The translations under genes and the position numbers were made by a program. 5,389 bases of DNA from Candidatus Margulisiibacteriota bacterium (GTDB taxonomy: Bacteria > Margulisbacteria > WOR-1 > XYC2-FULL-46-14 > JAHJBW01). Position 1 is the first letter of the stretch. Every line of letters starts with the position of its first letter. Below, piece by piece: positions 1 through 5,389 of the stretch. The notes beneath the pieces are model-generated. The model was not told where the DNA came from. It ran no database searches and was given only the letters and a program-made list of their open reading frames with translations. Location of the stretch: assembly GCA_018813405.1 (NCBI GenBank), contig JAHJBW010000053.1:1-5389 (forward strand). Direction: 5' to 3'.

Positions 1-2
1 AG

Positions 3-132
3 GATGGTTTTGAATGCAGGGTCATATCCTTGACCCGGGACCTGGCAAAACATCTTCAAAGGATCACAGTGCAAACCAGCGGGCCTTCGGGTCGAAAACA
101 ATATTTGTACCTGCGCCCTGCAAGGCATCAGC
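3..132 (+). other. Probable upstream coding part of the glycosyltransferase, in a different frame
   Basis: Frame 3 is open from the left edge to the stop at 210-212 and begins DGFECRVISLTRDLAK, which has the feel of a GT4 N-terminal domain. The glycosyltransferase itself is read in frame 1, which has a stop at 31-33. If frame 3 is coding at the edge, one extra base (or two missing) somewhere between about 60 and 125 would join it to the LQGISMETV stretch in frame 1. Frame 2 is also open from 14 to 145, so open-frame evidence alone does not settle it. This could be a sequencing or assembly error, a genuine frameshift, or simply the end of a different upstream gene in frame 3. Confidence 0.35.
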
Positions 133-1035
133 ATGGAAACAGTGATAGCTTCTGGCAAGGTTCAGGATGTCGAAAATGTTTTCAGAGGAATGGTTTACAG
201 AATGGCCCCTGACATTGTCTTTATCCGCTGTCCGGATTTTGTTTCCCTAAGAATAATAAAGGATCTACGCATCCCGAAATACTTTTTTGTTCATGACGCT
301 TTTTCGGTAGACCCTAAATACGGTTTTGTAAGCAAAAAGGATTTTTGCAGTCTTGGCAAAGATGTCAGGCCAATAGCGGTAAGCGCTTTTTTAATGAATA
401 AGCTGAAGGCGATCTCAAAACGGAAAGCAAGGCTGTTGTATCCATTTGTTGACAAAAAGAAATTCCTTGCGAAAAGGACAGGGGGCGATCGCATAACCAT
501 CATGAACAACAATCCTTATAAAGGAAAGATCATTTTTGAAAGCCTGGCAGGGCTTTTCCCAGCCTATCGTTTCCTTGCGTGCAAGGGGTGGGGGAAGGAT
601 AGCGGGGGAGCGAATTTCAAGAACCTTGAGCATATGGATATGACCAACGATGCACGCAGGATTTTATCACGCACCAAGATACTGCTCTGTCCGTCGTTGA
701 TCGATGACGGATATCCCAGGACCATTGTGGAAGCGTTCCTGAACGGGATTCCGGTAGTGGCCAATAAAGTTGGAGGAATTCCGGAAAGCATCGGAGATGC
801 CGGTCATCTGATAAATGTTCGTCCCCAAAGGAAAATGCCTCTTGATCGGTATTGTTCCGATGCGCGTCTCCACCGCGTTGCTGTTGTGCAGTATGCGAAG
901 ATCATAGATAAATTAATGGAGGACGATTCTTATTACCGCTTATGGTCGAAGACAGCGGAGAAAGCCTATTTTCGCATTGAAGGAGAATATCAGCTACAGT
1001 ACAAGGGGTTTTTGAAGGAAATAAGCTCTATATAA
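133..1035 (+). CDS. GT4-like glycosyltransferase, 5' end missing or frameshifted
   Basis: Probable GT-B fold glycosyltransferase of the GT4/RfaG type, transferring a sugar from a nucleotide-sugar donor, most often to envelope polysaccharide or lipid. Seen: residues ~25-60 read like the second half of the N-terminal Rossmann half (APDIVFIRCPDF, then KYFFVHDAF), IAVSAF at 81-86 matches the inter-domain strand, and KIIFESLAGLFP at 132-143 followed by YRFLACKGWG resembles the start of the C-terminal donor domain. The signature block is at 190-224 (DDGYPRTIVEAFLNG, then IPVVANKVGGIPESIGDAG). The usual EX7E motif is D192-x7-E200, so the first Glu is Asp. At 300 aa it is shorter than the usual 350-400. 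The ATG at 133 has no Shine-Dalgarno and lies inside the N-terminal domain, and the frame stays open back to 34, so the true start is probably upstream. Stop TAA at 1033-1035; the next gene is convergent. Family assignment is firm, acceptor unknown. Confidence 0.85.
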   Translation: METVIASGKVQDVENVFRGMVYRMAPDIVFIRCPDFVSLRIIKDLRIPKYFFVHDAFSVDPKYGFVSKKDFCSLGKDVRPIAVSAFLMNKLKAISKRKARLLYPFVDKKKFLAKRTGGDRITIMNNNPYKGKIIFESLAGLFPAYRFLACKGWGKDSGGANFKNLEHMDMTNDARRILSRTKILLCPSLIDDGYPRTIVEAFLNGIPVVANKVGGIPESIGDAGHLINVRPQRKMPLDRYCSDARLHRVAVVQYAKIIDKLMEDDSYYRLWSKTAEKAYFRIEGEYQLQYKGFLKEISSI

Positions 1036-1036
1036 A

Positions 1037-1077
1037 CAAATGCCAAAGTCAATGAGATTAAGCAACTTTGGCATTTG
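1037..1077. terminator. Bidirectional hairpin terminator between convergent genes
   Basis: Perfect 13-bp inverted repeat: CAAATGCCAAAGT at 1037-1049 and ACTTTGGCATTTG at 1065-1077, separated by a 15-base loop. It begins right after the glycosyltransferase stop (1035) and ends 9 bases before the stop of the minus-strand small gene (1086), the classic place for a shared terminator. There is no clean U-tract on the + side (GAAATTG follows); the minus side runs into TTTATATAG, which is a little better. The loop is longer than in typical intrinsic terminators, so transcript end protection is an alternative. Confidence 0.7.
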
Positions 1078-1085
1078 AAATTGTC

Positions 1086-1253
1086 CTATTCAGCCCACCA
1101 GGAAGAAGGCCCGAGCTTTGGATTGACCACTTTTTGGGGAAGGACCTTGACATTGACGCCTGCCCTCTTGAGCTCAGATACGGTCTTTTTGTCAAGTGAC
1201 ACGGCACTCTTTGCCTTTATGCTGACCAGGGCTTTTCTTTTTTGTGCTGCCAT
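1086..1253 (-). CDS. Small basic 55-aa protein with C-terminal SSWWAE; unrecognised, possible RiPP precursor
   Basis: I do not recognise the family. The gene is too short for many gene callers, and the reverse strand shows a longer meaningless frame. Seen: ATG at 1253-1251, stop TAG at 1088-1086. The protein has 10 Lys, 2 Arg and only 3 acidic residues (net about +9), and no Cys or His. The N-terminus starts MAAQKRKALVSIKAK; the middle (19-30, SLDKKTVSELKR) looks helical; a Val-rich stretch follows (33-43); Pro and Gly lie at 39, 45, 48 and 49; and it ends LGPSSWWAE. There is no signal peptide or membrane segment. It has the strongest ribosome binding site in the window and a plausible promoter, and a terminator lies just beyond its stop, so it is a complete transcription unit. 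It is divergent from the B12-radical SAM gene. The basic leader-like half and Trp-Trp tail next to a class B radical SAM enzyme suggest a modified-peptide precursor; a small nucleic-acid- or ribosome-associated protein is equally possible. Confidence 0.75.
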   Translation of the reverse strand: MAAQKRKALVSIKAKSAVSLDKKTVSELKRAGVNVKVLPQKVVNPKLGPSSWWAE

Positions 1254-1258
1254 TAGTT

Positions 1259-1268
1259 TCACCCCCTC
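1259..1268 (-). promoter_or_regulatory. Strong Shine-Dalgarno of the small minus-strand gene
   Basis: On the minus strand GAGGGGGTGA lies 5 bases before the ATG at 1253. Its GGGGGTGA core differs by one base from GGAGGTGA, the full complement of the 16S 3' end. None of the three + strand genes to the right has a comparable site, so this gene appears built for efficient translation. The site also fixes the start codon choice. Confidence 0.8.
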
Positions 1269-1277
1269 TTTTTAGAA

Positions 1278-1306
1278 AGACTATCATTAGTGTTCTTTAG
1301 AGTCAA
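1278..1306 (-). promoter_or_regulatory. Sigma-70-like promoter of the small minus-strand gene
   Basis: Reading the minus strand: -35 TTGACT (1306-1301, 5 of 6 to consensus), a 17-base spacer, then -10 TAGTCT (1283-1278, weak, 3 of 6) preceded by TGA, which gives an extended -10 (TGn). Expected transcription start is near 1271, leaving an 18-base leader that holds the Shine-Dalgarno. The good -35, ideal spacing and extended -10 together make it credible despite the poor hexamer. Confidence 0.5.
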
Positions 1307-1327
1307 GGCTAATTTTCAATTATTGGA

Positions 1328-1336
1328 TGATATAAT
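1328..1336 (+). promoter_or_regulatory. Extended -10 promoter of the radical SAM gene, predicted leaderless
   Basis: TGATATAAT is a perfect extended -10 (TGn plus TATAAT). With the last T of the hexamer at -7, transcription would begin at about 1343-1344, on or one base before the ATG at 1344. No convincing -35 is seen 15-18 bases upstream, which extended -10 promoters can tolerate. The implied transcript is leaderless, consistent with the missing Shine-Dalgarno. Confidence 0.5.
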
Positions 1337-1343
1337 TAATATA

Positions 1344-3095
1344 ATGTCTAATAACATAATCCTGACGATAGCTCCGTTCTTTCATGACGGCGAGATCTCA
1401 CCGTCCCTTTCTCTTGCATCACTTGCGGCCTTCTTGCGTTCGAAGAAAGTAATGAACGTGCGATGTTTAGACCTGCGTTTGGGGATAGAAGAAAACGAGA
1501 TCTATAAACTGCACAAAGCAAATTTGCCCGGTAAAGTACTGGATATCAGGGACCTGCCTTTGGTTGCCATGCTTTTGTCAGGAAAGAAACTGGAAAAAAG
1601 ACTCATTGGCATTGTTGCTAAGAAGTGGGGCCTGAATGCCAGCAGATTGGAAGCGGACATGCGGCATATGGCGGAGTGGGCCAGGGCGAAGGCTCCGGAA
1701 TTCTCTTCTGCACGACTGGTCGGCTTAACGGTGTTTTGCTCCAATCTCCTTTATACTATAGCCCTGGCAAAAGAACTGCGGTCAAGGTATCCTGCCGCAA
1801 AAATAGTAATGGGCGGACCGCAAATAATGCTGAGCGCTGTCACAAGGGAAATATTGATTGAACACGAACTGGCGGACCATTTGGTGATAGGGGAGGGTGA
1901 ATTGCCGCTTTTGAAAATAGTCAACGGGATCCGGGGAATGAAGAAACTGCCCGTCATGCTTGCCGAAATGCCTATTCCTGATCTGGATGCTTTACCTGTG
2001 CCGGATTTTTCAGATCTTGATCTCGCGCAGTATCCGCCCTTTCAGCTCCCCTACTTTACCAGCCGGGGCTGTGTGTACGGTTGTGAGTTTTGTTCGGAAA
2101 GGAAATTGTTCCCCGGGTACAGAAAAAAAACAGTTAACAAGATAATCAACGACCTAAAACAGCTGAAAGATAGATATCGTGCTGTCAGAATCAGCATGAT
2201 GGACAGTATTCTTAACCCCACGCCTGGCAGGACAGAGGAGCTGGCTTCTGCGATCCTCTCGAACAAGCTGAATATCGTTTGGGGCGGATACCTTTCCTCC
2301 AAAGGCATATCACGCGAGAACGCAAAGTTGTTGAAACGTGCGGGGCTATCATTCTGTACGCTGGGGATCGAGTCTTTTGATGCGACGACCTTAAAGCGCA
2401 TGAAAAAGGCATCGTCAGCCAGCACCAATTTTGAGGCGATATCCGCGCTTGTAGCCAGCGGAATACGCACTAACATTAATCTGATCGTCGGATATCCGGC
2501 ACAGAAGCGCGATGATTTTGATCTTATGTGCAGGAGCATGATGGATTGGTTTTTGAGCTTAGGCGGAGGTGCGCAAGGGTTTTATGATATTAGATATTTC
2601 TTCTTTCAATATTTGCCCGCTTCCGATGCCTATGATATTGCGGCCAAAGAGAAAGGCAGGCTTTTGCCGTTCAGCAGTGACAGTATGCCCGGTGCAATCA
2701 GCGATTTGAAGAATATAAAAAAATGCAACGAAGCCTTCTTTTGGAATCGGTCGTATTTGCTGGAAAGCAAAAAAATGGAGAGGATCGTCCTGGCCATGAT
2801 CAATAAACTGAATAAAACAAAAAGGAATGCTTTCATTGACGTGCGAAGCCTTGCCATACTTTCGCGGACTTTCAGGCCGGACGACCGTGTGAGGTTGAAC
2901 CCCGGCAAACCTGCCGGCAAGTTCCTTAAAAGTGTTAACGGCAAAGCGTCCGCAGTGGGACGATCCCTGAAAAAATGGTCCGAAATACGCCGTCTTGAGG
3001 CGGCCCATGGAAATGTTAGAATGATCTTGGCCCTACTGGCATACTTCCGCATCTTAAGCGTGGCCGCGCCTGGAGCAATCCTCAAGGATCAATAA
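1344..3095 (+). CDS. Class B (cobalamin-binding) radical SAM enzyme
   Basis: Cytoplasmic enzyme expected to bind a [4Fe-4S] cluster, S-adenosylmethionine and cobalamin. Family members carry out C- or P-methylation, ring formation and other radical steps on peptides, lipids or tetrapyrroles. Seen in the 583-aa product: a B12-binding Rossmann domain at ~5-190, with VGLTVFCSN (126-134), IVMGGPQ (154-160) and VIGEGE (181-186) typical of the class, and no DxHxxG, as is usual here. The radical SAM motif CVYGCEFC has Cys 243, 247 and 250 (CxxxCxxC with the usual aromatic before the last Cys). Further barrel strands are LGIESFD (340-346) and INLIVGYP (378-385). Beyond ~430 is a C-terminal region of about 150 residues I cannot place, basic and ending in a hydrophobic stretch (~559-578). 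A GTG at 1290 would add 18 residues, but family proteins start near the first strand and the -10 lies inside that extension, so the ATG at 1344 is preferred. Substrate unknown; the neighbours suggest the small peptide or an envelope lipid or glycan. Confidence 0.9.
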   Translation: MSNNIILTIAPFFHDGEISPSLSLASLAAFLRSKKVMNVRCLDLRLGIEENEIYKLHKANLPGKVLDIRDLPLVAMLLSGKKLEKRLIGIVAKKWGLNASRLEADMRHMAEWARAKAPEFSSARLVGLTVFCSNLLYTIALAKELRSRYPAAKIVMGGPQIMLSAVTREILIEHELADHLVIGEGELPLLKIVNGIRGMKKLPVMLAEMPIPDLDALPVPDFSDLDLAQYPPFQLPYFTSRGCVYGCEFCSERKLFPGYRKKTVNKIINDLKQLKDRYRAVRISMMDSILNPTPGRTEELASAILSNKLNIVWGGYLSSKGISRENAKLLKRAGLSFCTLGIESFDATTLKRMKKASSASTNFEAISALVASGIRTNINLIVGYPAQKRDDFDLMCRSMMDWFLSLGGGAQGFYDIRYFFFQYLPASDAYDIAAKEKGRLLPFSSDSMPGAISDLKNIKKCNEAFFWNRSYLLESKKMERIVLAMINKLNKTKRNAFIDVRSLAILSRTFRPDDRVRLNPGKPAGKFLKSVNGKASAVGRSLKKWSEIRRLEAAHGNVRMILALLAYFRILSVAAPGAILKDQ

Positions 3096-3157
3096 TCCCC
3101 GAAAGCCCGTCCAGACTGAAATTTTTCAAAGGAATATACGATAAATAATTGGGTTAA

Positions 3158-5248
3158 ATGAGTATAACAATACCAAACAATATCAATATCCCCAAAATAT
3201 CTAATGCGCCCAAGATAGACGGGAAGCTTTCTGACAAAGAATGGGGGAAAGCTGCTTCCTCTGGCGGATTTGTGCAATCCAGCGTTCATTGGGGACAAAA
3301 GGCCTCTGAAGACACTCAGGTATTACTACAATATGATGAGCAAAATCTTTATATTGGTGTCCGCTGTTCAAGCGGGGATCCTTCGACTATCAGGGCCAAT
3401 TTTGCCAACAGGGACCAGATACTTCAAGATGACCTGGTCACGATCTATTTGGATTCTCAAAACACAGGGAAAAGCGGCATGTTCTTTGGGGTGAACCCCA
3501 GAGGGATCCAGACTGACGGCAAGATAGACAAGAACAACGAGCTGGACTATTCGTGGGACGCGGTTTTTGAAACTGCTGCAGTGATAAATGAACACGGATG
3601 GTCTGCAGAGTTCGCCATCCCCTTCAGTTCCCTTAGGTTTTCCAACCGAAACAGAGTAAAGGATGTTGGCATACTGGTGTCTCGCAGCATCCCTGCTATA
3701 AGCGAGGTTTCTACCTGGCCGGCTCTGCGCCAGAATATCGAAAGCTCTATTCAACAGTCCGGCAGGATTCAAGGTATTGAAACATCACCCGAACACAGCA
3801 TAGATATGACCCCGTATGTGGCTGGTGGATATCAGGGGGAAATTGGCCCGGATGGGAAGATGGGGCATACCGGATTATTTGATATTGGGGTTGACGCAAA
3901 ATATGCCTGTGGATCGAATATTGTGCTGGATGTCGCGCTGAACCCGGATTTTTCACAGATCGAAGCGGATGCCGATGTGGTCGAGATCAACCGCCGCTAT
4001 GAATTGCGCTTGCCCGAAAAAAGGGCGTTGTTCCTGGAGGGAGCGGAAAAATTTTCAACGCCGATCGAAGTCTTTTATTCCCGCAGGATATCCGACCCCC
4101 TTTCTGCCGTAAAGTTGACGGGCAAGAGCGGGCCGTATAGCTATGGCATCATATCTTCCTATGATGTTGGCGTGGAGGGTGAGCCCGATGCCTATTACAA
4201 TATTTTAAGATTTAAGAATGATTTCGCCCCGCAATCCCATATAGGCTTCATCTATACAGATAAAGAATATAAAGGCCAAACATCGCAAGAATATTTGTAC
4301 AACCGAGTGTTTGGTGTCGATGCCGATTTGCACTTCAAGGAATATTTCAACTTTTCTATACAGGGCTTGTATTCTTGGACGGAGGCAGAGAACGACAGCC
4401 AGGCCCTTTCTTTAAAGGACCCTGCGCTTTTTGCCGAGATCAAAAGAAACGACGGAAAATTAAAGCTGGCTCTCTCGTATGCCAATCTAAGGCCTGAATT
4501 TATTGCGGCCGCCGGCTACATCGAAAAACCCACGACCCAGGAAATAGCCTTCAAAGGCCAGTATGTTTTTCTGCCAGGGGACACATTAAGGGTGTTGAGC
4601 CCCGTAACGGTGCAGGAAGTATTGTTGGACTCAAATCAAGAAATACAGGAAACAAGGCATGGGATGGTCCTAAGCATGGAATTCGATGAGCAAAACGTCC
4701 TGGAGCCGTATTACGGCTTTTCCCTTGAACAGTGGAGAGGAAAGACCTACAAAAAGAATGAATTTTCTCTATTTTTTCAAAATGATACTACGAAATACTT
4801 TTCCGGCAGGCTGATATTTGAAACCGGTAATGGTATTTATTATGACCAGGAAGATCCAGAGGACTTAAACGATAAGGATGATTCCTTCCTTGGTTGGAAA
4901 TACGCCATGATCCTGCAAGGAACCTTGAGGCCAACTTCTGCTGTTAGCCTCGATCTGTCTGCGGTCTGGGAAGATTTTAGAAAAAGTCCTACTGGAGCCA
5001 ATGTTTACGATGTCTGGATATTTCAGGAGAAGGTAAATTACCAGCCCCTGCCCAAGCTGTTTTTGAGGGCAATAGCTGACCAGAATACCATTGAACAGAG
5101 TGCAGCCTTCAGTTTCTTGATAGGTTACATATATCATCCCGGCACAGCGTTATATCTTGGTTATAATGAAGATATAAGTTATGCAGACGGCCTTCAGTCG
5201 ACTGGAAGAACCATCTTTGCCAAAGCGTCTTATCACTGGCAATATTAA
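3158..5248 (+). CDS. CBM9-like/DUF5916 outer-membrane beta-barrel protein without signal peptide
   Basis: Predicted outer-membrane protein of the DUF5916 type: an N-terminal carbohydrate-binding-module-9-like beta-sandwich followed by a large beta-barrel. Its molecular role is not established; glycan binding or transport across the outer membrane is a common guess. Seen: PKIDGKLSDKEW at 18-29 opens the CBM9-like domain, and WSAEFAIPFSSLRF at 148-161 closes it. MTPYVAGG at 217-224 opens the DUF5916 part, with the hallmark LNPDFSQIEAD (261-271) and LPEKRALFLEGAEKF (285-299). Alternating amphipathic strands follow to the end, and the last residues FAKASYHWQY form a proper barrel-assembly signal with terminal aromatic Tyr. 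The length of 696 aa is normal for the family. Oddly, translation starts at MSITIPNNIN with no signal peptide, and TAA sits directly before the ATG, so no in-frame extension exists. There is no Shine-Dalgarno at the usual spacing (AAGGAA ends 25 bases upstream). It begins 62 bp after the radical SAM gene with no terminator between, so co-transcription is likely. Confidence 0.88.
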   Translation: MSITIPNNINIPKISNAPKIDGKLSDKEWGKAASSGGFVQSSVHWGQKASEDTQVLLQYDEQNLYIGVRCSSGDPSTIRANFANRDQILQDDLVTIYLDSQNTGKSGMFFGVNPRGIQTDGKIDKNNELDYSWDAVFETAAVINEHGWSAEFAIPFSSLRFSNRNRVKDVGILVSRSIPAISEVSTWPALRQNIESSIQQSGRIQGIETSPEHSIDMTPYVAGGYQGEIGPDGKMGHTGLFDIGVDAKYACGSNIVLDVALNPDFSQIEADADVVEINRRYELRLPEKRALFLEGAEKFSTPIEVFYSRRISDPLSAVKLTGKSGPYSYGIISSYDVGVEGEPDAYYNILRFKNDFAPQSHIGFIYTDKEYKGQTSQEYLYNRVFGVDADLHFKEYFNFSIQGLYSWTEAENDSQALSLKDPALFAEIKRNDGKLKLALSYANLRPEFIAAAGYIEKPTTQEIAFKGQYVFLPGDTLRVLSPVTVQEVLLDSNQEIQETRHGMVLSMEFDEQNVLEPYYGFSLEQWRGKTYKKNEFSLFFQNDTTKYFSGRLIFETGNGIYYDQEDPEDLNDKDDSFLGWKYAMILQGTLRPTSAVSLDLSAVWEDFRKSPTGANVYDVWIFQEKVNYQPLPKLFLRAIADQNTIEQSAAFSFLIGYIYHPGTALYLGYNEDISYADGLQSTGRTIFAKASYHWQY

Positions 5249-5267
5249 CCCCAAATACCGACTACAT

Positions 5268-5389
5268 ATGCTAAAATCTCTCATCGTGAAGATCGAACTT
5301 ATCAAAGGAGACATAACCACCCAAAAAGTTTCGATGGTATTGTTTGACGATAAAACTTTTCAGGCTTATAATAAGGCGAATACAGGAGG
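5268..5389 (+). CDS. pepA: Leucyl aminopeptidase (M17) N-terminus, cut by the window edge
   Basis: About 40 codons are present, running off the right edge. The reading VKIELIKGDITTQKV, then FDDKTFQAYNKANTGG, follows the start of M17 aminopeptidases, whose N-terminal macro-like domain opens with a Lys-Ile/Val-Glu strand, a KGDI turn, a hydrophobic strand, FEDxxL and a Gly-Gly. The product would be a cytoplasmic, metal-dependent, hexameric exopeptidase removing N-terminal residues; the catalytic C-terminal domain is not in the window. Two starts are possible: ATG 5268, or GTG 5286, which matches where family proteins usually begin and lies two bases beyond the transcription start predicted by the extended -10 at 5269-5277. 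Neither has a Shine-Dalgarno. The gene starts 19 bp after the barrel gene. The macro-domain family, which shares the KGDIT turn, is the main alternative, but its NAAN motif is absent. Assignment rests on remembered family pattern only. Confidence 0.6.
   Translation, partial: MLKSLIVKIELIKGDITTQKVSMVLFDDKTFQAYNKANTG
5269..5277 (+). promoter_or_regulatory. Possible extended -10 before the aminopeptidase GTG start
   Basis: TGCTAAAAT fits an extended -10 (TGn plus TAAAAT, 5 of 6 to TATAAT). Transcription would start near 5284, two bases before the GTG at 5286, again implying a leaderless or nearly leaderless transcript. No good -35 is seen. If this is real, the ATG at 5268 cannot be the start from this promoter. 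Confidence 0.3.

Noticed and set aside
1075..1275. 66-aa open frame on the + strand
   Set aside because: It lies antisense to the small minus-strand gene, which has the Shine-Dalgarno, promoter and biased protein-like composition. The + frame starts inside the terminator stem and has no ribosome binding site.
1290..1343. GTG at 1290 as the start of the radical SAM gene (18 extra residues)
   Set aside because: The extension has no Shine-Dalgarno, contains the TGATATAAT promoter element, and precedes the point where B12-radical SAM proteins normally begin.
2123..2130. Run of 8 A, with 7-A runs near 2717 and 2769, as programmed slippage sites
   Set aside because: The reading frame continues intact with family motifs across all of them, and no alternative product or downstream stimulator is evident.
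2051..2539. 162-aa open frame on the minus strand
   Set aside because: It is fully antisense to the radical SAM core, including the CxxxCxxC region. Its product has no recognisable motif and it has no ribosome binding site.
2559..3085. Two ~150-aa minus-strand open frames overlapping each other
   Set aside because: They are antisense to the C-terminal region of the radical SAM gene in two different frames, which is typical of chance openness opposite a real gene.
3117..3128. Short palindrome TGAAATTTTTCA between the radical SAM and barrel genes
   Set aside because: A 5-bp AT-rich stem with a 2-base gap is too weak for a terminator and easily arises by chance; no second copy seen.
3368..3772. 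134-aa minus-strand open frame
   Set aside because: It is antisense to the CBM9-like and early barrel part of the DUF5916 gene, whose frame carries the family motifs.
5162..5167. TATAAT within the end of the barrel gene as the aminopeptidase promoter
   Set aside because: It is inside coding sequence (Gly-Tyr-Asn), has no matching -35, and would give a long leader; an extended -10 closer to the start is the better candidate.

Overview
The window looks like chromosomal DNA of a Gram-negative (diderm) bacterium. The evidence is a large outer-membrane beta-barrel gene that ends in a barrel-assembly type C-terminal motif. Base composition is moderate (mid-40s % GC by eye, not counted) and the standard code fits throughout. 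The gene mix (class B radical SAM enzyme, GT4-type glycosyltransferase, DUF5916 barrel) is the kind seen in uncultured diderm lineages such as Omnitrophota, but that placement is only a guess. I see no tRNA, rRNA, CRISPR array, insertion sequence or phage gene.

Layout. The left part (about 1-1035) is a + strand GT4-like glycosyltransferase. Its first ~130 bp may carry a frameshift, and its 5' end lies outside the window or is damaged. A perfect 13-bp inverted repeat (1037-1077) lies between this gene and a convergent small gene on the minus strand (1086-1253). That gene encodes a 55-residue, very basic, Cys-free protein ending in Ser-Ser-Trp-Trp-Ala-Glu, with a strong Shine-Dalgarno and its own promoter. 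Divergent from it, starting 90 bp away, is a cobalamin-binding (class B) radical SAM enzyme (1344-3095). Next on the + strand is a 696-aa CBM9-like/DUF5916 outer-membrane barrel protein (3158-5248) that has no signal peptide in any frame. At the right edge the first ~40 codons of what looks like an M17 leucyl aminopeptidase (pepA-like) begin at about 5268 or 5286.

How the genes may work together. The most interesting unit is the pair of divergent genes, the small basic peptide with two adjacent C-terminal tryptophans and the B12-radical SAM enzyme, which share a 90-bp promoter region. Class B radical SAM enzymes include C-methyltransferases and other modifiers of peptides (and of tryptophan), lipids and antibiotics, so a precursor/modifying-enzyme pair is a testable idea. 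A barrel protein and an aminopeptidase downstream could supply export and trimming, but both also have ordinary roles, so the system is a hypothesis. The equally simple alternative is that the radical SAM enzyme and glycosyltransferase act on envelope lipid or glycan and the small protein is unrelated.

A second theme is translation initiation. Only the small minus-strand gene has a good Shine-Dalgarno. The three + strand genes right of it have none, and two of them (possibly all three) have a -10-like element about 8 bases before the start codon, as expected for leaderless transcripts.
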